A DNA stretch of 64,000 nucleotides from Azolla caroliniana. Taxonomy: Eukaryota; Polypodiophyta. Position 1 is the first letter of the stretch, and each line of letters starts with the position of its first letter. Made by a program: the position numbers and the translations under genes. Location of the stretch: contig JBHGNT010000011.1 of assembly GCA_043228905.1 (NCBI GenBank), positions 12,710,001-12,774,000 of the forward strand. The letters run 5' to 3'. Under the pieces are notes generated by a model. That model was given only the letters and a program-made list of their open reading frames with translations, was not told the DNA's origin and searched no databases. Shown piece by piece: positions 46,985-59,600 of the stretch.

Positions 46985-47025
46985 CACGCACGCACACATA
47001 TATATATACATATATATATACAACA
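46985..47025. repeat. CACG/AT microsatellite
   Basis: CACGCACGCACACAT followed by TATATATACATATATATATA, about 360 bp downstream of the AFB stop codon. Confidence 0.9.
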
Positions 47026-47381
47026 AACATCTGGTGAGGTTGAGAAATTTTGCCACCCAAACAGTAACTGTGTTAATTTTAAACCTGATTGCCCTCATAT
47101 CACCAAAAATTAATGTCACTATTTTGATCATTCTACCACCTAGAGTTAAAACTCGTAAAAAGAAAGCCTCCAAAAACAAAGATATAGAACGTAACACTCT
47201 TGGCTTCTGACGCTCTCTCAAATCATTGGATAGCTCCAAAAGCTTCTACAATGACACGTATATCATGAGAATTTAACAATCAATTCCTCGGGGGGTTTGT
47301 TTTTTAAGCCTTCACAATCAGTAGAGATGCCTCTCTTTATAAATGAGAGCTCCTGGAAGCGCTTTACAAACAAATGATCGA

Positions 47382-50372
47382 CTAAAATGCTAGCACAAAG
47401 GGAGGGCGGTCATTGCGGTTGCCCGCAACAGAGCGGTAAACATAGAGGCTCTCTACAAGCATTGTGTTGTCGGGGCCATTGGTTTGTATGATCTCGACAT
47501 TAAGCCTCGGCTTCTGACGGGCAAGCCAATGGCAACCAGCCACTGTAACACGGCAATTCGACATCCAGAGAGACCTCATTGACTCGTACCTATGCAATCC
47601 CGAAAGAAGACCCATGTCGCCGAACGGGCTATCCCGGATCTCAAGCTTCTTGAGGCTTATGCAACCCCGAAGCACATGCTGAAGCCCGACATCAGTCTCT
47701 CCAGCGAAAGCTACCGATAGCCTCTCCAAGTTCTTCCCATACATACCTATGTACTCAAATGCCTTGTCGGTGAGCAATCCCGACAAAGACAACCTCCGTA
47801 ATGCCTTACAATTCCTTACAATTGCGCCAAACCCCTCATCCATAGGTGCATTCGTGGTGTGGTCAGGCCTTGACGGCTCCATTATGCATAAACGAAAACA
47901 CACAAGCTTATGGCAACTCTTTGCCATCATCTCCACGGCCACATTTGTCATCTGGCCACAAAAGTAGAGAATTGACCTCAATTCAGGGCAACCTTGTGCA
48001 ATGTACATAAGGCCTTCTTCAGTCACACCTTGTCCAGCCTCTCCTCTGCTGCCCGGGTATACACGGAAATCACGTAGATCCTTGCATGATGATGCCACAG
48101 CTTGTAGGCCTTTGTCCTCCACAGTATCCATCACCTGCAATGCAAACAAATGGTTAGAAACAACTCCCTACGTTCAACAAATGATTTTTTGGGACATACA
48201 GAGTCCCAAAGAAATTATAGAAATTATGTCACATTTACTTGAATGCTCATCACAGTGATGCAAAAATGCCATTTTTTAACATATGACATCAAGGTCATGT
48301 TCTCATATGTTTCAAGACCTGCAATACTAGCAATCTGCTTGTTCTCTGCAAAACCTTTGTGTATAAATGGAAACTCGCTCTTAACTAAGACATCTCCATT
48401 GGTTTCATTGTACATCATCACTCTCAACATTAACACAGGTAAAACATACATTGGCAATCAATAAAAAAATTTGTGGTTTTCTCGCATAAACCATAAGTAA
48501 GAGTTCTGCAACTAACCCATAGTTTGCGCAGATTGTAGCAATGACTGACAACATCAGCTAGCTCTCCATCACATATCGGTGAATAGCTCAAGTTAAGTGA
48601 AACCAAACTGGAGCAAATTGGATATATAATCGAAAGATAACCCGGTGTGATGATCCAAAATCCTGATAAAGATCGCAACTGGGTGCAATTCCGGAGACAA
48701 ACACTAAGACTAGTTTGATCCTCTACTGGAACAGCGGGTGAAAATGAACCAACACCGAGCTCAATGAGGTGTGGAAGCTTTGAAACAAGAAGCTTTAGCT
48801 GAGTTAAAGACACCGCCCTATTCAGCTTCAAAATCTCCAAACCTGTGCATCGGTTTACAAGAGATTCTAATGCCTCGAAATCAAGTTCATGGTCAAGATC
48901 TTTGAAATCGAGAGACACCAGAGAAGTGCATCCTGGCGAGAAGGCATTCAACCACGTTCCAGAAACTTGGTCTAATGTGTTTTCAGTGAGCTCCAAGTGT
49001 GTTAAATGCCTGGAAAAAAGCAAAAAACTAGATTGAAGATTTTGGCATGCTATTCTTGGGGATTAGATCTAATGGTATCATATGCATTGTGCAACTATAC
49101 AAATATGCAGAGTGTAATGTAAAAGAACACACAGATCCTATTTCTAACCTTAAACCCTCTACAGACACAATGATGGATGCGAATGAAACTACGGGATAAT
49201 TTAAGACATTGACGACAGAACACAAAACTATATGTCCCTAAACCCTAAAGCATTAATGAGTCATAATAGTTCTGTACAAATCTTTAAACAGAACCAAGAT
49301 CCCAATTTCATAGATCTTTCAACACTAAATCACAGGCATTCATGAAGCAGAACAGTTGAACCAGAAGCCGTAGATCCGAAGGCATTGACAAGGCATAATC
49401 TCTCATAGACATTAACACCAAAACCAATCCTCTGTGCCCTATAACTATGGCATCCTAGAGATCTCTAAACCCTACACCTGATGGGCATTAACGATGCATA
49501 ATAATTTTATAGATCAGGTTTTACCTCGAATGTGTTCATATGTACACATTAAACCACAGAGAGAAAAAAAACTTATTCCTAGATCATATATCTCTACACC
49601 CTAAATTCATGGCATTCGCAGAAATTTTTAAACACAAAAGAACAAAACAAAATATCCTAAACCCCCATTACTTAAGAAACCATAGATCCCTAGATCACCT
49701 AAACCATAGATCTCCATCCATGGCATTTTCTAAGTTGATTATCATCCTCCTTCTTCATTACTTATACCTGCAATTCGCTGTTATGCTAGCGAGGCCTTCA
49801 GTGCTGAACCCGTCACAGCTTGTGAGAGAGAGGACCTTCAGGTTTGGGAATGAGGTAGCAGCGAGGTTGAGGCACTCATCTGAGAGTGTCATCCTCTTCA
49901 GTCGGAGCTCTTCGAGAAAAGGATGAGAGGATCGGAGCGCTCCGATCCATGGGTCAACAAAAGCCCCCCAATCACGGGGCACGAAATCGAAGTCAGCAAA
50001 CCTAGGCTTCCCTTTCAACACAAGAGACTTTAGGTTCGCGAAGCGCCTCGCGACTCTCTCCGGAGAGATCGCATAACAATTCCCGACATACACCTCTTTC
50101 CTCACAGAAGACTCTAGAAGATTCCAGGACTTGCACACCAGAGATACTGCATTCCTGTCTTTGTGCGTGGTTATGAAGCCCAGGATGTGGGCCAGCGAAT
50201 CTTCGTCCATGAGAGAGAGTGTCTCATGATGCCATTTCCCTTCTCTTCCGTCCTCTCCTTCTTCCCCTCCATCTTCTTTTTCTTCCTCCTTTGGTACTTG
50301 TTTCTCTTCTTTCTTGTTGATGGCGCTCATTCTTTCCTCATCCTCTCTGCGACGCTTCTGCTTCGGCCTCAT
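47382..50372 (-). CDS. TIR1/AFB auxin-receptor F-box protein, AFB4/5-like
   Basis: Substrate-recognition subunit of an SCF ubiquitin ligase; with auxin it binds Aux/IAA repressors in the nucleus. Three coding exons: 50372-49768, 49009-48517, 48134-47382, with matching phases, giving about 616 residues. Order: charged N-terminal extension (residues 1-55), F-box (LMDEDSLAHILGF ... NAVSLVCKSWNLLE), then leucine-rich repeats to the end (VSLDFKDLDHELDFEALESL, LSGFWIITPGYLS, YFCGQMTN, FRLCIMEPSRPDH, RRLSLSGLLTDKAFEYIGMY, LSVAFAGETDVG, LEIRDSPFGDMGLL, RSLWMSNC). The extension, the residue R in KGKPRFADF (TIR1 has H) and the ending YRSVAGNRNDRPPFV favour AFB4/5, though parts of exon 1 look TIR1-like. 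The FRLC arginine and SLSG serine of the auxin site are present. The start could also be the in-frame ATG 14 codons downstream. Confidence 0.94.
47564..47584 (-). promoter_or_regulatory. eroded miR393 target position
   Basis: In TIR1 and AFB2/3 genes the codons for TMRSLWM form the miR393 site. Here the same codons (SMRSLWM) read AGTCAATGAGGTCTCTCTGG plus A: four mismatches and two possible G:U pairs against the canonical site by my alignment, so cleavage is probably weak or lost. Confidence 0.5.
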
Positions 50373-50393
50373 AAGAGCTGCTTCTTCTTCTTC

Positions 50394-50430
<37 letters not shown>

Positions 50431-50527
50431 CCTCTCTCTCTCTTGATTATTACAGTGTTCCGCCCTCTTACTCTCTTTCCTCTACACTGTCAAACTTGGT
50501 CTGTTTCCCTCTGTCTGCATCTTGCTC

Positions 50528-50575
<48 letters not shown>

Positions 50576-50645
50576 GTCTACTCTCTGTCTCTTGCTCTGT
50601 TTTTCTCTCTCCTGCACTCTCTCTCCATCTGTCTGTCTATACATA

Positions 50646-50683
<38 letters not shown>

Positions 50684-50990
50684 GTATGTCTGTGGATCGA
50701 TCGAAAGAACTGTAGGGCGATGAAATTGAGAGGTATCCTTAAAAGCCCAGAAGGCTAGAAAGAGAATACATACATAAATATATGTATAAGAAAAAACTGG
50801 GGGAAGGGAGAGAGACGTGTAGTACAGAGTACTTACAGAGATGGAGACAGCAGGCAAATATGTATGTATAAGAAGAAGATAATAGAAGAAGAAGAAGAAG
50901 AAGAAGATAGAAAAGGAAAAAGAAGAGTAAAAATGAAATGAAGAGAAAAGAGCTCTAGGGATCCCCCCCCCCCCCCAAGTGATGGGTTTG
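50373..50990 (-). promoter_or_regulatory. AFB leader/promoter with long microsatellites
   Basis: Directly upstream of the AFB start codon: (GT)n 50396-50429, (CT)n 50531-50571 and 50649-50680, (GAA)n at 50886-50910, and 14 C at 50963-50976. On the transcribed strand these are CA and GA tracts. Long GA/CT tracts are common in plant 5' leaders and can bind BPC-type proteins. The frame 51130-50468 is a translation of these tracts and not a gene. Confidence 0.5.
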
Positions 50991-51150
50991 CCTGTGTAGT
51001 GCCCAACGACCTCCCCTCTCATTTTGCGCACTCCTGTCCAAACGAGTCGTGGTGGCGCCTTCGGTTCGTTTGCTCTTTCGGGCCGGGAGGCAGAGATCCC
51101 ATTACAAGGCTTCCTGGGATAGGTTCCCAAAAGTGCACATCAATTTCCTG

Positions 51151-51317
51151 CCCCCCCCCCTTTTTTGAATACACAAACTAGAAAAGCGGTCGATAGCAAG
51201 CACGAACTCTTCGCGAGACCACCCACGGCTTTTGGACACCCCCTTCCATCAGGTTAATCATTTCCAAACGATGCACAACACCAACTCGTGCGCAAGTTGT
51301 GGGGGGGGGGGGGGGGG
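51151..51317. repeat. poly-C (10) and poly-G (17) tracts
   Basis: C run at 51151-51160 and an uninterrupted run of 17 G at 51301-51317. No gene in the surrounding 51000-51900. Confidence 0.9.
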
Positions 51318-51924
51318 AGAACAAGCATCTCCTATTGAGCCGAGGGATGAACCTTGTACTAGAAATCGCTCACGAGAAAGAAAGAGAAACGAGTATCTCC
51401 TGCTAACTGAGGGATGAACCTTGTACTAGTAAGAAGGAGAAAGCATTGTCATGAGTTGATCTTGATGTGTCATGATGAAACCTCATAATTGAATCTGCAC
51501 ATCATCTTCACGAGTCTATTGGCTAGAGATATATTGAGTGACCTATCAAATTGTGGTCATCCATGAGGTCTATGTGTAGACCTAGCAATCCACATGGTCT
51601 CCATACATGTAGTCTTCCATGAATTGATGAGTCAATCTTGTCATATTTGTCTATGCAAGGTTATATGAGTGTTCATAATGAATCTCCTCCATTTTAGGTG
51701 GAAATCCAACTTGCTAAACAATGAAACCTTTTTCCATAAATACGCCACATTATGATTTTATTCTTGTGGGGGATGGGTGTTTCCTATAATTACATTCGCT
51801 TAGGAGAGTTTCACAAAATGAATGAGTGTATAGCATTCTAGAGACCATACCTAAGGCTTGTTGATAATATCTGCCAATTAAGAGTAGGAAAGTTACCAAA
51901 ACTATGCCAAAGATTGACGAGGTC

Positions 51925-52655
51925 ACACAATGATTAAAGTTTAACAACATGAGTTTTCACCTATTTTGTTTTTATCATTCAATATGTCATAGCCTTATGT
52001 GTAGTGTGTTTGTTTTTCCTACAAAGATAAACTCTGATGTGAACAATATCATCTTAGATAGTAGTCTTGTTACACATTGTAGTTGCAAGAAGATTGTAGT
52101 TCCTAATAGCATGAGTATTCACTTTAATGTTATGTTTTCATCATTCATTATATCATTGCATTCTGTACAGTTCATGCCTCATGATAATTCACATGTGAAT
52201 GTGATCAACTTAGATAGTAGACTTAGTTAAGCATTTTGTTGGATCTTAAACCTATATATGGTGTGCATGGGTACATTATATATGTTTGGATGTGTTGTAC
52301 ATGTCACTTAAGACAAATTCATTGACGTAGTTGCACAAAGATTAACGTTTATAAGAACACAAGTATTCATGTGTCTTGTTTTCATCATGCATTATATCAT
52401 CGTCTTATGTACAATGTAAGCATTTTCCCCACATGATAACTCACCTTTGAAGAAGATTTAACTAAGATTGGCATCTTATTAAGTACCATTGTTGCACAAT
52501 GATTACAATTTCCAATGGCACAAGTTACAACTATTCACTTCTTTGGTTTCCATCATTCATTAGATCATTGTCTTATGTATAGTTGATGTGTTTTTCCCAC
52601 ATGATAATTTGCATGTTAAAGAGATCAACTTAGTGGTCTTCATGAAGAATCATGT
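51925..52655 (+). repeat. degenerate tandem array, about 160 bp unit, four copies
   Basis: Each unit runs: AATGATTAAAGTTT-like, CATGAGTATTCAC, TTTTCATCATTCATTATATC, TTATGTACAGT, CCCACATGATAATTCACATG, GATCAACTTAGATAGTAG. Unit starts at about 51929, 52090, 52338 and 52498; an extra 88 bp separates copies 2 and 3. Short frames inside are repeat products. Confidence 0.8.
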
Positions 52656-54636
52656 TGCGTTTTAAATTCGGTGAGAAAAATGATAAATTAATGTGAACTC
52701 TTATGGAGAAAAAAAACACTAAATTAAGGCCCAAAGGCTGATATACAAAAAGAAGCCTGGGTTCCACTTTTTGACTAAATTTCGGCGCTAAAGTTTTGGT
52801 CCTTCATCACTGGAACAATTGCAACCAACAATTGCTATATCTAATTCATGAATGCTTATGATTTGAAAGTTTATATGATATCTATAATGCAAAAATCGTT
52901 TTCATGATACCACAAAAAGTGTGATGTTTTTTGTAGTTAGTTGTAAATTAGTTCTAGGATTTTGTTCAAGTTGAGTAGTGAGCACTTAGTTAGAACTCTA
53001 AAGCTTCAACTTAGGATGGTTGGAACTTGAGAAACTTTCATAATTTTAGATATATCATATGACAATAATATAAAGAAACACATTTGGTAGAATCAAGGTC
53101 ATAGGCCCTATTTGTGTGGTGTGACTTCACCTTGTATGTTTAATTTTGTGGTGACCACTAACTAGCCTCACAAAAACTTTCCAAGTGTCAAAAGAAAGAA
53201 ATTAGCACATTCTTCTTTTCTCTAATGCAAAGGATGTCATATATGGGCATCTACATGAGCTCTTAAAGTCGAGAAGATAAAGAACAAGACATCTTTATGG
53301 GCACCAACATAAACCGTAGAAGGCTAGAAAAAATTTGTTAATGTTTTGTCTTTTCATAAGTGCTAAAAGGCAAGAGTTGTCAAAGTAGAACAGTGGAATA
53401 TGAAACTCCATAATCTTTAGGATAATGATGCAAATGTCGTGTTTCTCTTGATAAGCATTATATAATAGCTTATTTACAAGCATTTGTTAGTTTTGATGAA
53501 TATCTAATCTTACATGAAACTAACAACACTTCTTCTTCTTTTCTAACCTATACAAATAATTGACTGAGACACGAACTACATTCTATTAACTTGTTGGAGA
53601 GAAAGGAGAAAACATGTTGTTATGGATATTTATGTGTGTGAGAGGCAATAGTGCATGTTTAAGAGAGATATAAAAGGAAGGATAGGCTAGACATTCCTAT
53701 TGTCCCAAAGGCATAATATGACCCATGGGACTAAAAGGAACATTTGATCAATCAACATCCACCCCCCAAAAATGATTTCTTAGTTTTATGTTAGGAAGAC
53801 ATTATCTTGACTTTCCCATGGACCACACCTTGGTTTTTCGTAGTTGATCATCACAATATGTACTTGATGGCCAAGACAAGGGTTTGCTCTTATTTGCACT
53901 TGTTCCGCGTCATTTGTGGTACCCCAACATGGGCCCTGAGAGAATGATATCTCACGCCAAGTTTGTGTCTATACACTTGTATTCATGAAAGGATATAGAA
54001 TATGGGAGTGAGAGATCAATGAGATAGGGAGGAAAAAGAAAAGTCATGAGCATGATAATGTGAAAACAATAGGGTATTATATACAAGCACATTTGATGAT
54101 GCAAGATTTGGGCTTTAGTGTCTTAAGTTGCTTCCACGACCTATATACACCATTTGGCCATGCAAAGATATATATCCTACTAGTGCCCCGAGTATATTCA
54201 ATTGAGGTAAATTTGTATTGTGGGAAGACGTATCAACGACAAACAAATACATAATTAGAGAATGATGACATCGATTGGGCTATGTTGGGTTGGTTCTGCA
54301 AACTAAAGGGAACCATCAAGATGTTGGTTCAATTTGGTTGAGATAGCCTTATTAGAACAAATTTACATGTCACAGAAAATAACAAAGAGAATGAGATATA
54401 TGAGTTAGACCAGGATTGCGCTAGTCCAATCGAATTCATGGGATCGATGAGGTTGTTAGTGTAAGATGATGCCAAGTTATAAGTTTGATCAAGTTGGTTA
54501 GACCAAAGGTTCCAAACACATTAATGCCTTGGGGATTGCAAATAGCAATTTGGAAACAAATTATATGTGGGACCATTGAAAATTTCAGTGTAGTTTCTCC
54601 TCCAACTATATGTTTGATAGGATGATATGACATGAC

Positions 54637-54676
<40 letters not shown>

Positions 54677-55140
54677 TGTGTGTGTGTAATAGCATATTGA
54701 AAAAAGGGACGTGTAATAGCATGGTCCACTCTAGACTAACTGTTTTGGTTGGTAGACCAATGGGTTGATAATAAAACCAAAGTGTGTTGAGCATTCATAC
54801 TTGTATTAGATAAAAAAAAGTTCATGAATGGGAAAGGACCCCATGTACCACAATTCCTTATCTCCCCTCAACAACGAGTCATAAAGCTAGAGAGCTTTAT
54901 TTTAATGGATGGAAAAAATTTGTGGATATAGATAGAGGCCTTCTCCTAGTATTACGTGATAAATGAAGGAGTGTATCATACACGTACATATTTTATTGCC
55001 CTAATACTTATGAGATATGTGCTTAGGTCTCAAAGCGTCTTATTACTTCTTTCTCAAAAGTGTAATCCATCTCGTATATTATTTTTTGGTTTATTTTTCT
55101 CTTGAAAGAAATACCCTACTTGATCTCTAAAATGAAATAT
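52656..55140. other. gene-free stretch
   Basis: No gene or domain recognised. One microsatellite, (GA)n(GT)n at 54641-54686. Confidence 0.45.
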
Positions 55141-55560
55141 GTGTTAAAGTGGAATGTGAAAGCATTCCCTTGTTCGTACAAGTTATTTATGTTTTGCAAC
55201 ATAAGATTGTTGGTTCACTTCTCTAATATTGGGTTTAATGACGCAATCAATATGAAAACATCTTGTGATTTCTATCTAAAATCATATACCGAATAAATAC
55301 CTTTGCAACATCGACATGGATTTTTGTTTCTATTGCACGAGGAGTGTGTGTTAAAGTGGAATGTGAAAGCATTCCCTTTGTTTGTACAATTTATTTGTGT
55401 TTTGCAACATAAGATAGTTGGTTCACTTCTCTAATGTTGGGTTTAATGACGCAATCAATATGAAAACATATTGTAATTTCTATCTAAAATCTTATACTGA
55501 ATAAATACCTTTACAACATTGACATGGAGTTTTGTTTCCATTGCTCGAGGAATGTGTGTG
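55141..55560 (+). repeat. direct duplication, 207 bp period
   Basis: Copy 1 from 55141 and copy 2 from 55348 both begin GTGTTAAAGTGGAATGTGAA and share GACGCAATCAATATGAAAAC and AATAAATACCTTT. Divergence is about 10%. Confidence 0.9.
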
Positions 55561-56160
55561 ACTTCTAGATGTCTTGCACTGAATGTTATCACTTCTAAGT
55601 GTCTTTCTCTAGGTTGATGTTCTATCTCGTTACCGAGATCGTATGTTAGGGTTTGATTGTCACTTACCCTTTCGTTGGTCATCTATGATTCTCGAGCAAC
55701 TAGTATACATATATTATGACATAAGCAAACTCTTCCTTTCTTGCGTTAAATACTTATTATAATTAAGAAACTAATTAGTTCCACATTTTGGCTTACTCAT
55801 TTCACCTAGGTCATTAATACAAAGCCTACACAAATGAATGAAACAAACTTTGACTAGTTAAGGTACACCACAATCACATACAAGAGGATACATGTGAGGC
55901 TTAGAGTAAAGCACTTAACACCAATCTAATGAAAAATGAGAGATTGATAGAGAAAGAGAGAGGGATCATTAATACAAGTCTTGTGAATGGGGAAGAAGAC
56001 AAACACAACCATAAAAAGTTACCTTTAAGTCTTTTATAATGTGATCAAAGATCCTTTTATATTGTCACATGTGGTCAAAGATCTTTTGCATTCAAGATGT
56101 GATTTTCATGGTCGAACACATCTGATTTAAAAGAACGGAAAAGAAATCCAAATTACCATT

Positions 56161-56640
56161 GCTCAGCTAGGTATCAACTTGGATATGCTCATTAGAAGCA
56201 CTGTTGATATGTATGCAACATGTGGAAGTTTATCAGATGCATATAAATTGTTCGATGGACTGAGATCCCTTAAGGTGGATGTCGATCACATGGCTTTATA
56301 TGAAGGCATGTTCGTACATGTTGAAATCATGGATCTAGGCATACAAAATGACCTCTATACCATAATGCTTTGCTTGAGTTTTATGTTGAATATGGAAAAT
56401 AGAGGATGCTTGGTCATTGTAAATGCGGTGGTATATTGGATGCATGTAAAGTTTGTCAAGGATTAGATGATGCAAAGGTGGTATCTGGATATGTTGAATA
56501 TGAACATGATGAGGAAGATTGATTTGCTTTGAGCATATGCAAATTCATGGTATGTTTCAACTATTGAGGAAGTGCTCAATCAAGTCTATCAAACGAAGGA
56601 TTCATGGCTAGCCATTGTCTTACACAAGACGGGTTGGGGA
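56161..56640 (+). pseudogene. PPR protein pseudogene fragment
   Basis: Remnant of a pentatricopeptide-repeat gene. IRSTVDMYATCGSLSDAYKL then FDGL (56190-56260) fits the PLS-type PPR consensus; a second motif (KCGGILDACKVCQGLDDAKV, 56413-56472) lies in another frame, and VSGYVEYEHDEED follows before a stop. At least one frameshift and one stop separate the motifs and no start is present. PPR proteins act in organelle RNA processing; this copy is too short and broken to do so. Confidence 0.75.
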
Positions 56641-59600
56641 AGGATAATAACGTCCTTTTCATCATTTTGTATTTTGTAGCTGATATGCTTTTTAAAACTA
56701 ATGGAAGGATATGTCTTCTAAAAAAGAAGAAGAGATCTTTTTCATTTCAAATTGTGTTCTTCGACTTCACTTATAATAGGATGTGATCAACAAGCACATA
56801 ATGATTAAGCAAAAGGTAAAAAGGTAATGTTATTGACCATCCTGAGGTAAGTAGATAATGTGTTTTTTAATAGTAATTCTAGATTATATTATATGTTAAT
56901 GATGTAGGCATAAGGGAAAACCTTGAAGAGAAAGCTTGTGTGAACCTTGTACATTCATAACAAAGTATTGATGACCAACAAGATACCTTAGTGCTAAATT
57001 ATCGAGTTAGAAAACAAAGTAATCACTTGGTCTCCAATCTCAATGCTAGAGACTATTTAAGGTGGACGCAACTTTTTATATCAGACATGCTAATAGTAAG
57101 AACCTTGACATTTAGAGTATTATAGCTCCAAAATTTGATTGGGATGAGTTGTTTGTACTTTTTCTTAATTGGACTCTTTGATTGTTTTACGCGGCCTTTC
57201 TTAATAATATGATGAAGTTGTATGTCTCAAGTGCTAACCCTTTGGGTTGCTTTATCCATCGTTCGGAATAATGTACATATATTATCTTAATTCAACCCAT
57301 TTCTCTCAAATTTAAAGTAATTTGAAGTGCATGTGATTTTTAAGTCATTTTTATTAGTTAAGTGGTTGCACTTAGGACCATCCATGGGCGTTGACTTGTA
57401 GAAATAAGCCCATCAAACATATTCCAAAGGTATGTGGAGACTGATAAAATTACACATGTACAAGAGGAATTATGCATGCATTCTTGTGTACTAAAAAAGG
57501 TAGCATGTAAAGATGTTTTCGCATATTGGTGGATCACTAAATCCCATATGCAAGACGTACATTTATGAGCCAAGATCATGGTGACTTTTTAGTTAAAAGG
57601 TGCACTTTTCTTTTGGAAGGAGCATGCCACACTCGAACGTTGCATCCGACCTTTCAAAACTACATTCATAAATTTGAAGGAAGCATTACCTTTTTCCTTC
57701 TTATGTGGGGCACTAGTTTTGGCCAAGTTCTTGTCGCAATCTTTATGCTCTCCACAACTACACATCACAATCATTGATCTATTTACTGAATGAAGTCTAC
57801 CGTGGCATCACTTAAAAGCTTACTAAAATAGGTGTATTGTCTTATATAAGAATTAGATTCTCTCTGGGATTGGCGGAATGCCTACAAAAGATGTATGCAA
57901 TAATGTGGGAGCTTATGCTCACGGAGAGGGATGAAATGATGTATGTGTTTACAATTTTCCAACATAAGATTGCCCTAGAACATGAAACTATAAAGCCTTG
58001 GCAAATTTGGATGTGATCAACATCCACATAATGCTTTCCTATGATGTGTTATGTAAGGATACTAATATCCTCACTATAAAAAAAACTCAAGATGCCTTTG
58101 GATATTCAATTAACATTGATTTTGTAAATTTGTTTATTAATTTTTAGCATTGCATTTTAAATGGCAGTGCCAACATTTTCACGTTTATTCAATTAATAAA
58201 GATATTGCAACCTATTATTAATGTTGCCACAAGATAGAAAGTGAACCTTGTAAAGCCATTTTTTAAGGGACATATTATTATTGCGCGAGTTCAAACTCAA
58301 AATCAGAAGAGTTTTTGGTGAAATCAATTTCAAACCCACAACACAATCATGTCATTGTGGTTAGTCTAATGATTTAGTAAGATAAAAGCTTAACAAATTT
58401 GTGGATTGATCGTTGATGTTTTAAGTCTCTAGATGAGGTAATTCCTTCACATTGTGCTTTCAAACATATTCTCTTATTCATTATAAATATTACCTAGTAA
58501 AGTGAAATGCCAATATTTTCACTTACTAATAAGTTATAACTATGTCGTGGAATAAAATGCCAAATGTCAATGTTGTAAAGCATGATCTGAAACTGAAACT
58601 ATGAAGTTTTGCAAAGGACATAACATCAAATACATTGCTTGAGATAACAATGTTATTGTTGCACCATACGAGCTTTATGATTACTCATGTTTAATGTAAG
58701 CTCATGGGTCAATGCACAATTACATGTGTCCATACTTACGCATATTGTATAAAGGTAATGTTTTTACATTGTACTTTGGCACACAATATCATGTATATTT
58801 GAGATAACTTGATGAACGATTTTGCGGTTCATCTATAACACTTTATTTGAGTTCATCTAAGTGCCTATGATTCGTATATTTACGGGATTGATTTCCACAT
58901 GAATGAGAATCCACTTGCAAATTATGATAATTGAATAGTTGCAATTTTGAACTAGAGTATACCATCTAAATTTGATAATTGTCAACATGTAACTAAGCTG
59001 AAATTTAAGCTCAACAACATGATTGTTGTCTTGCCTTGTCATCATTTTGCAAAAGTTCTTACAATGATTAACTCGCAAAGGTGTTACCCTGTTGGAGAGT
59101 ATGATTTTACATGAATACAACTAATTTCAACCAAGTGGAGTAAATCTTAGATGAACAATTTAAACCAATTTGCTAAGGAGAGAGAGGCATGGGGAGATTA
59201 GTGGAAAGAAAAAAAGGTTTTCAAAGCAAAAGCTAAGGTTAAATTTTGACATTGACAATGGATCACTCAAAGAGTAAGAGGCCAAATTTAATCACGACAA
59301 GGCATTCTAAAGAGAAAAGACAAAAGAATTCAAATGTGGATATATGCCTCAAAGGTTTGCTTGGACTGACATGAAGTAAGAGTAACGACTAATATGTCCT
59401 ATGTTGTGGTGGTCAAGCTTGCCAAATCATAAAAGAGTGTGAACCTTGTAACAAGTCTACGATTGAATTTGTACATTGAATTCTCTTAAGGGACGAAGAT
59501 AGATTTGATCACATGATTCAATTTGGGAACGTGGACATGTTGGAACACAATTTGGGCATGTAAATACTTTTCTTTTGATGAATATTTAGATCGTAATATT

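Noticed and set aside
50468-51130. 220-codon minus-strand frame upstream of AFB
   Set aside because: It translates GA/CT microsatellites (runs of RE/ER and F) and the AFB leader; no domain and no independent promoter.
53700-53760. Another LINE 3' terminus (GACCCATGGGAC)
   Set aside because: Resembles the GACCCATGAGAC word after the palindrome, but neither the paired palindrome nor a tail could be shown.
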